Assembly (NCBI GenBank): GCA_041736705.1
Contig: JBGSTC010000020.1
Coordinates: 1-64,000, forward strand
DNA: 64,000 nt
From: GWE2-51-13 sp041736705
Lineage (GTDB): Bacteria; Bacillota_I; Bacilli_A; Erysipelotrichales; Erysipelotrichaceae
Direction: 5' to 3'
The notes under the pieces: generated by a model
What the model was told of the DNA's origin: nothing
Databases searched by the model: none
What the model saw: the letters and a program-made list of their open reading frames with translations, nothing else
Made by a program: the position numbers and the translations under genes
Shown here: positions 41,833 through 50,148 of the stretch, in pieces
Layout of the letters: the number at the start of each line of letters is the position of its first letter
How positions within the stretch are numbered: position 1 is the stretch's first letter

Positions 41833-41965
41833 CTGGGACTACCGCTTGACGTGCGACGATACTCGCTGGCCGATCCAGGTGTTCGCAGACGATCGCCCGG
41901 ACGCCGAGGAATTCTGTGACCTCTTCCTTGGAAAAGGGAATTGGGAACTCAAAGAAACATTCTGA
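41801..41965 (+). CDS. Small phage ORF, 54 residues
   Basis: Starts at ATG 41801 inside the end of the previous gene (overlap 32 bases) and ends at TGA 41963-41965. The product has the look of a real small acidic phage protein: WDYRLTCDDTRWPIQVFADD then EEFCDLFLGKGNWELKETF. No separate ribosome site is visible, so translation would be coupled. It fills an otherwise empty 160-base gap. Family unknown. Confidence 0.5.
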   Translation: MIKHYNKFLHSWDYRLTCDDTRWPIQVFADDRPDAEEFCDLFLGKGNWELKETF

Positions 41966-41992
41966 TCCATTAGAGATCAAAGGAGCAATGCA

Positions 41993-42484
41993 ATGAACAA
42001 ACATCTTTACGCGCCGACACTCAGACTCAAAGGGAGTTATACCCGTGAATTTGAGCTTATCAGTTTTTCCAAGAACGATGACGGGAATTGTGCCGTCATC
42101 CACTTCCTCGACGAGGGTGATCCGACCCCCTGGGTCACCGTACGAAACTTAGCAGATGCCTGGCCGGATGGTGTCGGTTATGAATGGGCGTATGGTCACT
42201 ACTTTGATTGTCGCCGTCATGCCGAAAAGAAATTCTACGAGATGGTCGGCGTCCTGGTGGAAAAGAAAGAGGATTCGATCATAACCGAAACACCAATATC
42301 CAAACACTGCGAGCTCATGACTATCAAGGAATTCTTCAAGGAGGTTGATGAGGGATCGCTATCCGGTAGAAATGGGTTTGGCTACTACTCGAACGGGGAA
42401 GTCGAATATTCGGAGCTCGTTGATCTCGATAAGCCCTGGGTACACGATCTGAGATTCACCCACGTGTGTTGGTACAACAAATGA
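41993..42484 (+). CDS. Phage hypothetical protein, early region
   Basis: A 163-residue soluble protein with AAAGGAGCAATGCA before ATG 41993. It is acidic and rich in aromatic residues (WPDGVGYEWAYGHYFDCRRH, DKPWVHDLRFTHVCWYNK). No family recognised. The stop overlaps the next small gene (ATGATG). Confidence 0.65.
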   Translation: MNKHLYAPTLRLKGSYTREFELISFSKNDDGNCAVIHFLDEGDPTPWVTVRNLADAWPDGVGYEWAYGHYFDCRRHAEKKFYEMVGVLVEKKEDSIITETPISKHCELMTIKEFFKEVDEGSLSGRNGFGYYSNGEVEYSELVDLDKPWVHDLRFTHVCWYNK

Positions 42485-42618
42485 TGGACGAGATATTCGC
42501 CGCCCTCCAGGATCACCTGGAAGAGCGAGGGAATCATTGCCTCAGTTACCTCGAGGGGAGTGACAACTCCATGTTCATCGAGATAGACGGGGTTCAATAT
42601 TTGATTCAAAAACGATAA
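42481..42618 (+). CDS. Small phage protein, 45 residues
   Basis: Starts at ATG 42481 (or 42484), overlapping the previous stop, and ends at TAA 42616-42618. The product has an N-terminal helix (MDEIFAALQDHLEERG) and a beta end (NSMFIEIDGVQYLIQKR). This pattern is frequent among unnamed early genes of Bacillota phages. It ends immediately upstream of the alternative hairpin element. Confidence 0.58.
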   Translation: MMDEIFAALQDHLEERGNHCLSYLEGSDNSMFIEIDGVQYLIQKR

Positions 42619-42727
42619 ATCAGAGAGCCTTTCTCTGATGGGTGCATATCTGAAACTCCCGAACGATCCCCCGTCGTCCTGGTCACTTCCCCCACCCAAA
42701 TTACAGATATGCGCCCATGAGAGAAAG
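42619..42727 (+). promoter_or_regulatory. Two mutually exclusive RNA hairpins before the Cro-like gene
   Basis: A 24-base arm (42629-42652) pairs with 42704-42727 at 23 of 24 positions (one G-U, one G-G mismatch) around a 51-base C-rich loop. The 5' half of that arm can instead pair with 42619-42626 (ATCAGAGA/TCTCTGAT, loop about five bases). The 3' arm ends in GAGAAAG, adjoining and partly covering the ribosome site AAAGGAGG of the gene at 42739. No T-run follows. Translation control or a transcription-pausing element is inferred. Confidence 0.7.
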
Positions 42728-42738
42728 GAGGAAAGACA

Positions 42739-42939
42739 ATGCCGAAAAGTTATTCTAAACTCAAGGGCTTTCTTGCTGAAAAAAACATCCCGCAACAGGA
42801 AGTTGCCACTCTGTTGGGTATGTCGCGAAACAAGCTGAACTTGATTCTAAACGGTAAACGAAGCCGTGATTTCAGCGTGCAAGAAATGCGTCTCATCTGT
42901 GAGACCTACAAGATTTTCCCGTCTGATTATTTTTTTTAG
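42739..42939 (+). CDS. Cro-like small HTH protein
   Basis: A 66-residue XRE-type DNA-binding protein. SKLKGFLAEKNIPQQEVATLLGMSRNKLNLILNGKRSRDFSVQEM is a single HTH domain without dimerisation tail, and the C-terminal CETYKIFPSDYFF is typical of small phage HTH proteins (YKI-x-x-x-xFF). It may be a second regulator competing at the repressor operators or an excision-linked factor. It lies immediately behind the long hairpin, with AAAGGAGG at 42724-42731. Confidence 0.82.
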   Translation: MPKSYSKLKGFLAEKNIPQQEVATLLGMSRNKLNLILNGKRSRDFSVQEMRLICETYKIFPSDYFF

Positions 42940-42980
42940 ACCGAAGTTGCAATCTTGCAACCGACGAAAGGAGCGCTTGC

Positions 42981-43127
42981 GTGGTCATACATATCTTGGC
43001 CAACGGTCAGCGTGTGGATGACATCAAAGATCACGTTGTCGAGATCAATGATAAAACCGTCCATGCGTATGAGCTATTAGTGAAAAAAGGAGCACCTAAT
43101 GAATCAAACAAAAAGATCAAGACTTGA
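42981..43127 (+). CDS. Small phage protein, 48 residues
   Basis: GTG 42981 follows AAAGGAG by about seven bases; stop TGA 43125-43127. The product begins VVIHILANGQRVDDIKDHVVEI, an all-beta start typical of phage proteins of the form MIIHTLKDGTVLxDI. It overlaps the next gene by 29 bases. Family and role not known. Confidence 0.6.
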   Translation: MVIHILANGQRVDDIKDHVVEINDKTVHAYELLVKKGAPNESNKKIKT

Positions 43128-43743
43128 TCGCAATTTCCGGATCGCGCTGACATTATTCCTCGCCTCGTCTACAATCGCCGGTCTCACCACGGTACTACGC
43201 GTTCAGAGCGAATTAGAGCTCGAAAGAATATTGACCCGATTGGAAGATGTGAGCCAAGAGAATCACGCGCTATGGTACTCGATCAACGCCTTACAACGTG
43301 AGAATGAATTACTCGCAGAGCAAGTACAAACTCTAACCGACGAGATCAACCAAACTCTCGTTCCGGTCTGCTCGACGTCAACGTTCAAGAGTTGGATGAG
43401 CTACGCCGCGATCACCAGCCCGAGCTCGGCACAATGGAAACTCCAACAGCGGGCAACCACGGACGCCAATTACGGATTCCGCATGGTGGATGGCAACATT
43501 CTCGTTGCGATGGGTGCTGAGTACGGTCCGGTCGGAACAAAGTATCTCATCGTGTTTGAGGATGGAAAAGTGATTAACGCCATGATCGGCGACATCAAAC
43601 ATGAGGGATGCACGTCAACCCCGGACGGATCCATGCTCGAGTTTATCGTGAACAAGGACAAGCTGCCTAATGACATCAAGTCATCCGGAAACTTCAACTC
43701 ACTCTTTTCCGGGTCGATCGCAATGATCCGAACGGTGGAGTGA
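43099..43743 (+). CDS. Membrane-anchored coiled-coil phage protein
   Basis: A 214-residue protein: basic start, one membrane helix (IALTLFLASSTIAGLTTVL), a coiled coil about 35-85 (LELERILTRLEDVSQENHAL ... ENELLAEQVQTLTDEI) and a C-terminal beta-rich domain (FRMVDGNILVAMGAEYGPVG, YLIVFEDGKVINAMIGDIK). The last part resembles a double-psi-barrel-like domain seen in unnamed phage proteins (VAVGSYYG-x-x-GTKY pattern). ATG 43099 follows AAAAGGAGCACCTA. The domain would lie outside the cytoplasm. Function unknown. Confidence 0.68.
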   Translation: MNQTKRSRLDRNFRIALTLFLASSTIAGLTTVLRVQSELELERILTRLEDVSQENHALWYSINALQRENELLAEQVQTLTDEINQTLVPVCSTSTFKSWMSYAAITSPSSAQWKLQQRATTDANYGFRMVDGNILVAMGAEYGPVGTKYLIVFEDGKVINAMIGDIKHEGCTSTPDGSMLEFIVNKDKLPNDIKSSGNFNSLFSGSIAMIRTVE

Positions 43744-45026
43744 TGTCAATTAAGTTGTTTGAACATCAGAAAGAAGCTCGCCAGCATCTACTCGAGCGAA
43801 ACGCCTATGCGCTGTTCATGGAGCAAGGGACAGGAAAGACGCTCCCAATGCTTTATCACATCGCCTATCTGATGAGCATCAACGAGATCAGCAATGCAAT
43901 CATTATCGCACCGATCTCAACGATGGGCGCCTGGACTCGGGATATTGATAAGATGCCCTCGTCTAAAAGGCAGCAGCTCAAGAATGTCACTGTAATTAAC
44001 TACGAAAAGGTTTGGCGGCGACCGGCGATCTACAACGATACATGGGATTGCATCGTCTTGGACGAATCGCACTTCATTAAGCATCGCGCCCGAAATCGAT
44101 CTAAGTGTGTACGGAAGATGGGTACAAGGGCTACCCACCGATACATTCTAACCGGGACACCGATGAGCAACGGTCATCTCGAGGAGTATTGGTCGCAGTT
44201 TGATTTCTTGGACCCGATCATCTTCGGGACCTACAAGCAATTTGAGAATCGCTATTGCTTCATCAATCAATTCTTCAAGCCATATAAATACCGCTATGTC
44301 GACGAGTTGACAGCGATCATCGCCGATCACTCGTATCGCATTACCAAAGATGAGTGCCTGGACCTACCCGAAAAGTTACCGGACGAAGTCATCGAGGTCG
44401 AACTGAAAGAAAAGAGCAAGTACAAGCAGATGCTCGACAATTTCATCGCTGAACTCGAGATAGAGGCACAAAACCCACTCACCCGAACGATTAAACTCAG
44501 ACAGTTATGCAGTGGATTCATCATCGATGAGGACGGTCAAACTATCGAACTCAAAAGTGACAAATTAAAAATAGTACAAGAGTTGCTTGAGGCAAGAGGT
44601 GAGAAAAAATCGGTTATCTTCGCAGACTTCAAGCATTCGATCAAAAGTATTCACGCGCTATTGGATGGGATGCAGATCAGTCATACGATCCTCGACGGGG
44701 ATCAAAAAGACAAAACGATTTGGAAACAGTTTCAATCTGATCCGAGCATCCAAGTCATCGTATGTCAGTATCAGACAGCCAACGCCGGGATTGACCTCTA
44801 CGCAAGCGACATGATCATCTTCTACGAGCCCACCTTAAGCTCGACGATCAATGAGCAAGCAAAAGATCGGATCCACCGGATCGGTCAACATCATCCGTGT
44901 TCGTACTACTACTTGATCACCCAAGGGACGATCGAACGAAAAATCTACACCACGGTCACCAACGGTAGTGATTTTGGAAAGGAAGTATTGCTGGACTTTG
45001 TCCGGCAACAGAAAGGAAAAAAATGA
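43743..45026 (+). CDS. Phage SNF2-family DEAD-like helicase
   Basis: A 427-residue ATPase. Walker A MEQGTGKTLPMLYHI, motif II VLDESHFIKHRARNRSK, motif III ILTGTPMSNG, and C-terminal motifs IQVIVCQYQTANAGIDLY and RIHRIGQHHPCSYYYLI are those of SNF2/Rad54-type translocases. Such genes are common in the replication modules of Gram-positive phages. ATG 43743 overlaps the previous stop by one base. It probably remodels DNA or DNA-protein complexes during replication or recombination. Confidence 0.93.
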   Translation: MSIKLFEHQKEARQHLLERNAYALFMEQGTGKTLPMLYHIAYLMSINEISNAIIIAPISTMGAWTRDIDKMPSSKRQQLKNVTVINYEKVWRRPAIYNDTWDCIVLDESHFIKHRARNRSKCVRKMGTRATHRYILTGTPMSNGHLEEYWSQFDFLDPIIFGTYKQFENRYCFINQFFKPYKYRYVDELTAIIADHSYRITKDECLDLPEKLPDEVIEVELKEKSKYKQMLDNFIAELEIEAQNPLTRTIKLRQLCSGFIIDEDGQTIELKSDKLKIVQELLEARGEKKSVIFADFKHSIKSIHALLDGMQISHTILDGDQKDKTIWKQFQSDPSIQVIVCQYQTANAGIDLYASDMIIFYEPTLSSTINEQAKDRIHRIGQHHPCSYYYLITQGTIERKIYTTVTNGSDFGKEVLLDFVRQQKGKK

Positions 45027-45241
45027 CAATCAGTAAAATCGAAATCAGCCGTGAATCATCCGCGGCAAGGGGTAAACCCATGAATCACCGTGAAAGACGA
45101 ATCATCGCCAAGCGCCTGGTCGGTCGTGCACAATGCGATCGCCACGGGCATTCTCTATCCCTCCACGGGACTACGCTCTATTGCAAAAAGTGCGCGGACG
45201 ACATCCGCAAAGCCAAGCACCGGGCAAAACGTCAGTGGTAA
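45023..45241 (+). CDS. Small zinc-ribbon-like phage protein
   Basis: A 72-residue basic protein overlapping the helicase gene by four bases (ATGA). CDRHGHSLSLHGTTLYCKKCADDIRKAKHR suggests a zinc site with C, H and CxxC ligands. AAAGGAAAAAA precedes the ATG. Family unknown. Confidence 0.62.
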   Translation: MTISKIEISRESSAARGKPMNHRERRIIAKRLVGRAQCDRHGHSLSLHGTTLYCKKCADDIRKAKHRAKRQW

Positions 45242-45245
45242 AGCC

Positions 45246-45440
45246 ATGTCAACACGTAAGGAATACGCCATCTATAAGGGCGACAAATTCATTATGATCG
45301 GCACAAAAGAGGAGTGCGCAAAACGCCTCAACATCAAACCCGATCACGTGCAATTCATGGCATCACCGACAAACGCCAAGAGGGACAAAGGAAATCGAAT
45401 GACGGCCATCGTCATCGAGGAGGACTCGGATGAAAAATGA
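45246..45440 (+). CDS. Small phage protein, 64 residues
   Basis: ATG 45246; the product starts STRKEYAIYKGDKFIMIGTK and continues EECAKRLNIKPDHVQFMAS. This is the pattern of phage proteins with a strand-turn-helix domain (YxVYKGDxxIxxGTxxECAxxLGIKxxTVxF), probably a short HTH-like module. It overlaps the next gene by 11 bases. Confidence 0.62.
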   Translation: MSTRKEYAIYKGDKFIMIGTKEECAKRLNIKPDHVQFMASPTNAKRDKGNRMTAIVIEEDSDEK

Positions 45441-46386
45441 AAAATCGTTCGGCCGTCCTCCGATAACCGAGGACAAAGCCAAAGAAAGAGAACAACGACG
45501 TAAGAAACTCTGTGATCTCATGGCGGAACATCACATCATGAACCTCACCTTGGCGGATTATGTGGGCGTGAGTAAGGTGACTATCGCGCAACTCCGTATG
45601 GGGACGTTCCCCATCACGGATAAGAGATGGGAAAACATTGAGAGAGCGATCGACCAAATCCTCAAGGATCGGGAGGCAAACCCGAACGCGGATAAGCCGA
45701 GGATCCACAACAAACCGATCGAGTCTGAATACAAACCACCGAAGATACACAAAGAACCCAGGCCCAAAGTCAAACACATGAATCGCATCGATCAATATGT
45801 GTTGGACCAGCTCGCTCGGACCGGAAACACGATCATCATTAAAAAGTGTGTCAAGGATCAAGAGTCACTCCTTGCCGAGCTGAAAGAAAAAGGATTCGAC
45901 TGTCGGCTTATTGACACCGAGACAAGTCACTATACCCTCGAAGACAAGACGAAATTCGGTGAGCATGAAATGAGAGTCGAGAAGTCAAGGATCGAGGATA
46001 AACCACAGCGAGGTAGACCGAGAAAAAATCCGATCGTCCCTCCGGTGGAAGAAAAGAAAGTACGCATCCTTAGCGATCTCGATTTCCACAACGCATCTCT
46101 CGGGCTTGGGGGACCGTCACCGTATATCCCAAACAAGCCCGAGAGTGAAATGGACATTCCCGATTTAATGCATCACCTCATGAAAAAATCAATCCTGTCC
46201 GGCCCGACATCCCCAATGCCGTCACCGCATATTTCGATCGAGCCAACCAAAGACGTCATCACTCAAAATGAGACTCATCCTCGCGAGGCAGCCATTGTCC
46301 GGATGGGTGAGCTCACATTCCAACTAATCGATACATGCCAAGAGATCATGCATCTCTATGCGAGGGTAATAGATGACCCAAACTGA
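45430..46386 (+). CDS. HTH-containing phage protein with disordered middle
   Basis: A 318-residue protein. Near residues 28-60, LCDLMAEHHIMNLTLADYVGVSKVTIAQLRMG looks like an HTH. The middle is charged and proline-rich with an AT-hook-like GRPRKNP (about 198-204) and another FGRPPI at the N-terminus; residues 115-175 (VLDQLARTGNTIIIKKCVKD ... GFDCRLIDTETSHYTLED) could be a small alpha-beta domain. No family recognised. DNA binding is inferred from the HTH and AT-hook-like motifs. Confidence 0.62.
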   Translation: MKNEKSFGRPPITEDKAKEREQRRKKLCDLMAEHHIMNLTLADYVGVSKVTIAQLRMGTFPITDKRWENIERAIDQILKDREANPNADKPRIHNKPIESEYKPPKIHKEPRPKVKHMNRIDQYVLDQLARTGNTIIIKKCVKDQESLLAELKEKGFDCRLIDTETSHYTLEDKTKFGEHEMRVEKSRIEDKPQRGRPRKNPIVPPVEEKKVRILSDLDFHNASLGLGGPSPYIPNKPESEMDIPDLMHHLMKKSILSGPTSPMPSPHISIEPTKDVITQNETHPREAAIVRMGELTFQLIDTCQEIMHLYARVIDDPN

Positions 46387-46543
46387 AATACCAGGATACG
46401 GCGCCTGGAAACTACGCTCACCGGATGACGATTGGTATGCAAACCATCGGATCACCCGACCCGAGTACGAACTGTCCGACTTCTTCGAGGATGAAGAAGA
46501 ACCAAAAGGGATCCCCGATGATCTCAACGTAAAAATGAGATAG
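46373..46543 (+). CDS. Small acidic phage protein, 56 residues
   Basis: ATG 46373 lies inside the previous gene (14-base overlap) and the stop is TAG 46541-46543. The product contains GYGAWKLRSPDDDWYANHRI and a very acidic stretch SDFFEDEEE. It fits the tight gene packing here. Function unknown. Confidence 0.58.
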   Translation: MTQTEIPGYGAWKLRSPDDDWYANHRITRPEYELSDFFEDEEEPKGIPDDLNVKMR

Positions 46544-46554
46544 GAGGTGAAATC

Positions 46555-46914
46555 ATGACAAGTAAAATCAAAGGAATAATTATCACCAAGCGCGGAGGTG
46601 CGGAGGCAACGCTCGTCGTCGACCCGTTCGATACCATTAAATTGGTGCTCATCGAGCCCATAGGTCGATATGGATTCAACGATGAGGTGGATGTCAATAC
46701 GCTTTACGACGATGTGACCAAAGACCTTGAATCCAAAACTAAAGAACTCGAGGATGAGTTGAAAGAGGCTGAGGAATCAGCTGAGGAAAACGAGGAGCGT
46801 TGGCATAGCGAACTGAAACGTGCTGATGATCTTGAGAAAAAGGTCAATGAGCTCGAGGAAAAAATTGCCGAACTCGAGGAAAAACTCAAACAAAGCGGTG
46901 TTCCGCATGACTAA
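46555..46914 (+). CDS. Coiled-coil phage protein
   Basis: A 119-residue protein: an N-terminal beta part (KGIIITKRGGAEATLVVDPFDT) and a long charged coiled coil from about residue 55 to the end (KELEDELKEAEESAEENEER ... KVNELEEKIAELEEKLKQ). ATG 46555 follows AGGAGGTGAAATC. Overlaps the polymerase gene by eight bases. Partner unknown. Confidence 0.65.
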   Translation: MTSKIKGIIITKRGGAEATLVVDPFDTIKLVLIEPIGRYGFNDEVDVNTLYDDVTKDLESKTKELEDELKEAEESAEENEERWHSELKRADDLEKKVNELEEKIAELEEKLKQSGVPHD

Positions 46915-49666
46915 TCATTTCGTTTTCGACATCGAGGTATTCAAGCACGGATGGCTGGTCGTGTTCAAAGACATCGAGATCGATGAGGTGACTCACTTCG
47001 TCAAGATCGCCGCTAACATCGATACCAACATCCGGGAATGGATGGACCAACACGATGGACTCCTCTTGTGCGGATTCAACAACAAGCACTATGACGACTA
47101 CATCCTCAAGGCGATCTATTACGGATTCTGCCTTGCGGACATCAAGGACCTCAACGATTTCATCATCGGCGGAGGTCAAGGATGGGAATGGTCCAAATGG
47201 AACTACCACCGAATGCCATTTGAAACCTACGACATCCGCGACGATCTACCGATCACGCTCTCACTCAAAGAGATCGAGGGCAACATGGGTCTCGACATTG
47301 TCGAAAGTCCGGTGCCATTTGACCTCGACCGACCGCTTACCGAAGATGAGTGGATAGAAACGCTCAAGTATTGCAAATGGGACGTAGACGCGACCGATCG
47401 GCTCCGGCAGAAACGCCAAGCCTATCTCGAATCGAAAATCTACGTCGGGGCGCTCGCCGGTCTGACTCCGGGACAATCCATGGGGATGACCAACGCCAAG
47501 CTCACCGCCGCCTATCTGACAAGCAAAGGATCCAAGCCCAAAGCGTGGGGTGATGCTACAGATTACAAGCGGCCTAAGAATCTCAAGGTCGCGAACAAAG
47601 AGGTGAGGGCATTCTTCAAAGATGTTGATCCGACATATGAGCGTCGAGCCACTGTCGTGATCGCTGGAGTTGAACATACACTCGCCTACGGAGGCCTACA
47701 CGGAGCGATTCCCAATTACATAGGTGTGAGTGGGGATGGTCACAAACTCGTCAACGTAGACGTCACAAGTTACTATCCGAGCCTCATGATTCAAAACGGC
47801 TATGTCAGCCGAGCGGTTACAGATCCGGACGACTTCGTGCAAGTCTACCATGAACGTGTCGAAGCCAAGAAGAACGGCGACAAAGCCAAGAACGAGGCGC
47901 TCAAGCTGGTACTCAATACGACTTACGGCGCGATGAACAATCAGTACAATGCGCTCTATGATCCGCTGATGGCCAACAGCGTATGTATATCCGGACAACT
48001 ATACCTCATTGATCTGATCGAAAAGCTCGACTCAATCTCGAGCGTGGGGCTGATTCAAAGCAACACGGACGGTATCTTGATCGAGTACGAAGAGTTAGAT
48101 GACGACAATGTCAAAGCTGTGGTCAATGAATGGGAGGAGCGCACCGGGTTTGTAATGGAGTATGAAGATGTGGATCGCATTTTTCAAAAAGACGTGAACA
48201 ACTACGTCATGCAGTATGCGGGCGGTAAGGTCAAGGTCAAGGGTGCGTACGTTTCCAACTACACAGGGGGAACGTATCAAAACGCGTCGATCCCGATCGT
48301 GGCCAAAGCCATCGTCGAGTATCTGCTCAACGGTATACCGGTCGAGGACACGATTGATCGAGCCGAGAATATCCTGGATTTTCAGATGATCGCCAAGACC
48401 GGGCGCAGCTATGACAAAACAATATGGCGCAACGGCGACCGAGACGACATTCACGAAATCCAACGGGTGAATCGTGTGTATGCCAGCCTGGACAGTGATC
48501 ACGGCACGATCTACAAAATCAAAAAGGATGGACGCAAAGACAAGATCGCAAATCTTCCCGACAGTTGCCATATTGACAACGAAAACCATCTTGTAGATGC
48601 AGTGCAGCATTGCCCGATCAAAAACCTAATCGATGTGGACTTTTACATCGATATGGCTAAGAAACGCATCCAAGACTTTATTGGCGATCAAGGGCTACCC
48701 GAGAGAAAAGAGGAAGAAAGCAAGATGAAACCAGGCATTGCTGACCTATTACATGAAAGATTCTTCTATCATCCGGAATCCGATAGTTATTGGAAACTAC
48801 ACGTCGGTGAACCTTATATTCAAGGGAACATGGACCATGAATTGTCTTTCCAGGTAACAAAGCAAGAATACGACTTAGGTTTGAAAACGGGCAAAGCGCC
48901 CCATGAATTACAAAAGGAGGAGTCAATTATGACCACAAAAGCAGCAGTAAAGACTACGCCGGAAGTGACCCCGGCGACACCGAAATCATTCGCAGAGAAG
49001 ATGTTCGATCTACGCAAAGAGATGGCGAGTTACGTTTGGGAAAAGGACGGGATAAACGTCGCCCAAAAGTACAGCTACATCACCGAGGCGCAGTATAAAA
49101 AGTATTTCGAGAAAGCCCTCGAGGCGATCGGCCTGGATTACTTCTCAGACATCAATGAGGTCGATTTCATGCAAAACCTATCCCAATCCAACGCCGGGAA
49201 TTGGACCCATCTAACCACGGTCAAAGCGACATACACCATCTTTGATCCGATCAGTGGCGAGGGTCGCAGCTACACCTCATTCGGTCAAGGTGCTGACTCC
49301 GGGGACAAAGGTATCTACAAAGCGATGACCGGAGCGCTCAAGTATTTTATCGCCACCAACTTCTTGATCGCAGAAAATAATGATCCGGAAAACGATGAAG
49401 AATCAAAACCGAAAACCAATCGTCCCGCCGCCCCCGAAAAGCGTGAAGAAATCAAAAAGGAATTGATGGCGAAAGATGAACCAGCAACCGCTGAACAAAA
49501 AGCGCTCATCAAAAAGCATCGTGATCAACTCAAAGCCGCTGGGCAAGACGATGTCGTGGCGTTCATCAATGCGACCATGAAAACGAAACCAACCAAGGTG
49601 GAGGCCGGCGTGCTGATCATGGACTTGGAGGAAAGCATCGACGAGTTGGATGACAACAATGGATAA
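46907..49666 (+). CDS. Family B DNA polymerase fused in frame to an ERF-type single-strand annealing protein
   Basis: A 919-residue uninterrupted reading frame. Residues 1-606 are a phage family B polymerase: exonuclease motifs FDIE (D8, E10), LCGFNNKHYDDYIL and YCKWDVDATDRL; polymerase motif A DVTSYYPSL (D285), motif B KLVLNTTYGAMN (K333) and motif C QSNTDGILIEY (D388). Residues 607-674 (start MKPGIADLLHERFFYHPESD) look like a separate small phage protein. Residues 675-919 are an ERF-family annealing protein: SFAEKMFDLRKEMASYVWEKDG, then SFGQGADSGDKGIYKAMTGA. Both boundaries have an in-frame ATG behind a ribosome site. ATG 46907 is taken as the start since the longer frame reads through the previous gene. 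Polymerase and annealing protein are normally separate genes. Confidence 0.85.
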   Translation: MTNHFVFDIEVFKHGWLVVFKDIEIDEVTHFVKIAANIDTNIREWMDQHDGLLLCGFNNKHYDDYILKAIYYGFCLADIKDLNDFIIGGGQGWEWSKWNYHRMPFETYDIRDDLPITLSLKEIEGNMGLDIVESPVPFDLDRPLTEDEWIETLKYCKWDVDATDRLRQKRQAYLESKIYVGALAGLTPGQSMGMTNAKLTAAYLTSKGSKPKAWGDATDYKRPKNLKVANKEVRAFFKDVDPTYERRATVVIAGVEHTLAYGGLHGAIPNYIGVSGDGHKLVNVDVTSYYPSLMIQNGYVSRAVTDPDDFVQVYHERVEAKKNGDKAKNEALKLVLNTTYGAMNNQYNALYDPLMANSVCISGQLYLIDLIEKLDSISSVGLIQSNTDGILIEYEELDDDNVKAVVNEWEERTGFVMEYEDVDRIFQKDVNNYVMQYAGGKVKVKGAYVSNYTGGTYQNASIPIVAKAIVEYLLNGIPVEDTIDRAENILDFQMIAKTGRSYDKTIWRNGDRDDIHEIQRVNRVYASLDSDHGTIYKIKKDGRKDKIANLPDSCHIDNENHLVDAVQHCPIKNLIDVDFYIDMAKKRIQDFIGDQGLPERKEEESKMKPGIADLLHERFFYHPESDSYWKLHVGEPYIQGNMDHELSFQVTKQEYDLGLKTGKAPHELQKEESIMTTKAAVKTTPEVTPATPKSFAEKMFDLRKEMASYVWEKDGINVAQKYSYITEAQYKKYFEKALEAIGLDYFSDINEVDFMQNLSQSNAGNWTHLTTVKATYTIFDPISGEGRSYTSFGQGADSGDKGIYKAMTGALKYFIATNFLIAENNDPENDEESKPKTNRPAAPEKREEIKKELMAKDEPATAEQKALIKKHRDQLKAAGQDDVVAFINATMKTKPTKVEAGVLIMDLEESIDELDDNNG
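48706..48727 (+). promoter_or_regulatory. Internal ribosome site and ATG for the 68-residue middle segment
   Basis: GAGGAAGAAAGCAAG directly precedes the in-frame ATG 48725 inside the polymerase-ERF frame. Translation from here would give the middle segment plus ERF. Confidence 0.45.
48912..48931 (+). promoter_or_regulatory. Internal ribosome site and ATG for free ERF protein
   Basis: AAAAGGAGGAG lies seven bases before ATG 48929, in frame with the fusion. The ERF protein read from here has a normal length (245 residues). The codon just before this site is CAA (48911-48913), one transition away from TAA. Confidence 0.65.
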
Positions 49667-49934
49667 AGTTGAACTGACTTCCACCCAGCGGACGTGGCTT
49701 GAATCAAGAAAAGCACTTAAGCTCACCAAAGCAAAAATCGATGAGAGCATCGTTGCTATCGAGCTCCTAATAAGGGAGTGCGAATCGCAGCTTGGTCATA
49801 GATTCAAGTACAAGAGGGGGCAAAAGGCTACCATTAGAAATAGCCTCGCCTTTCACCAAGAGAGCCTACGCATCTTCAAAGAACTTAAACCCATCGATCA
49901 ACCGGTGGAGGTAACGCAAGATGAAAATGAGTGA
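49659..49934 (+). CDS. Small helical phage protein (first of a related pair)
   Basis: A 91-residue protein read from ATG 49659 (49650 is possible), overlapping the fusion gene stop. TSTQRTWLESRKALKLTKAKIDESIVAIE and KATIRNSLAFHQESLRIFKEL predict two helices. The arrangement repeats in the next gene, suggesting an old duplication. Between recombination genes; function unknown. Confidence 0.62.
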   Translation: MDKVELTSTQRTWLESRKALKLTKAKIDESIVAIELLIRECESQLGHRFKYKRGQKATIRNSLAFHQESLRIFKELKPIDQPVEVTQDENE

Positions 49935-50148
49935 GACCGTAGCAATTGCTGCTCAAGCAAAGAAAGATTGGATTGATGACAACATTCGACGACTATCATC
50001 CGTCAACCACCTCGAGAATCAAATGCTCGTGGAATGTAAACTTGACGAGGTTGATCGGGTGAAAATTAAAACGCGAATAGCTCTTCATGAGAATGAAGTT
50101 GACCGTTTCAACGGTATGAAAAGGGAGGAATCAAAGGATGAACTATAA
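49921..50148 (+). CDS. Small helical phage protein (second of a related pair)
   Basis: A 75-residue protein. AKKDWIDDNIRRLSSVNHLENQMLVE and RVKIKTRIALHENEVDRFNGM follow the same helix plan as the preceding gene (W near the start, then a late A-L/F-H-x-E-x-x-x-x-F block). ATG 49921 has GGAGG upstream and overlaps both neighbours. Function unknown. Confidence 0.62.
   Translation: MKMSETVAIAAQAKKDWIDDNIRRLSSVNHLENQMLVECKLDEVDRVKIKTRIALHENEVDRFNGMKREESKDEL

Noticed and set aside
42638..42838. Frame of 66 residues across the long hairpin
   Set aside because: It overlaps the well-supported HTH gene in another frame and consists of the hairpin and its C-rich loop.
46820..46906. 29-residue upstream extension of the polymerase frame
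   Set aside because: It lies inside the coiled-coil gene, has no ribosome site, and lacks polymerase similarity. ATG 46907 begins at the exonuclease motif.
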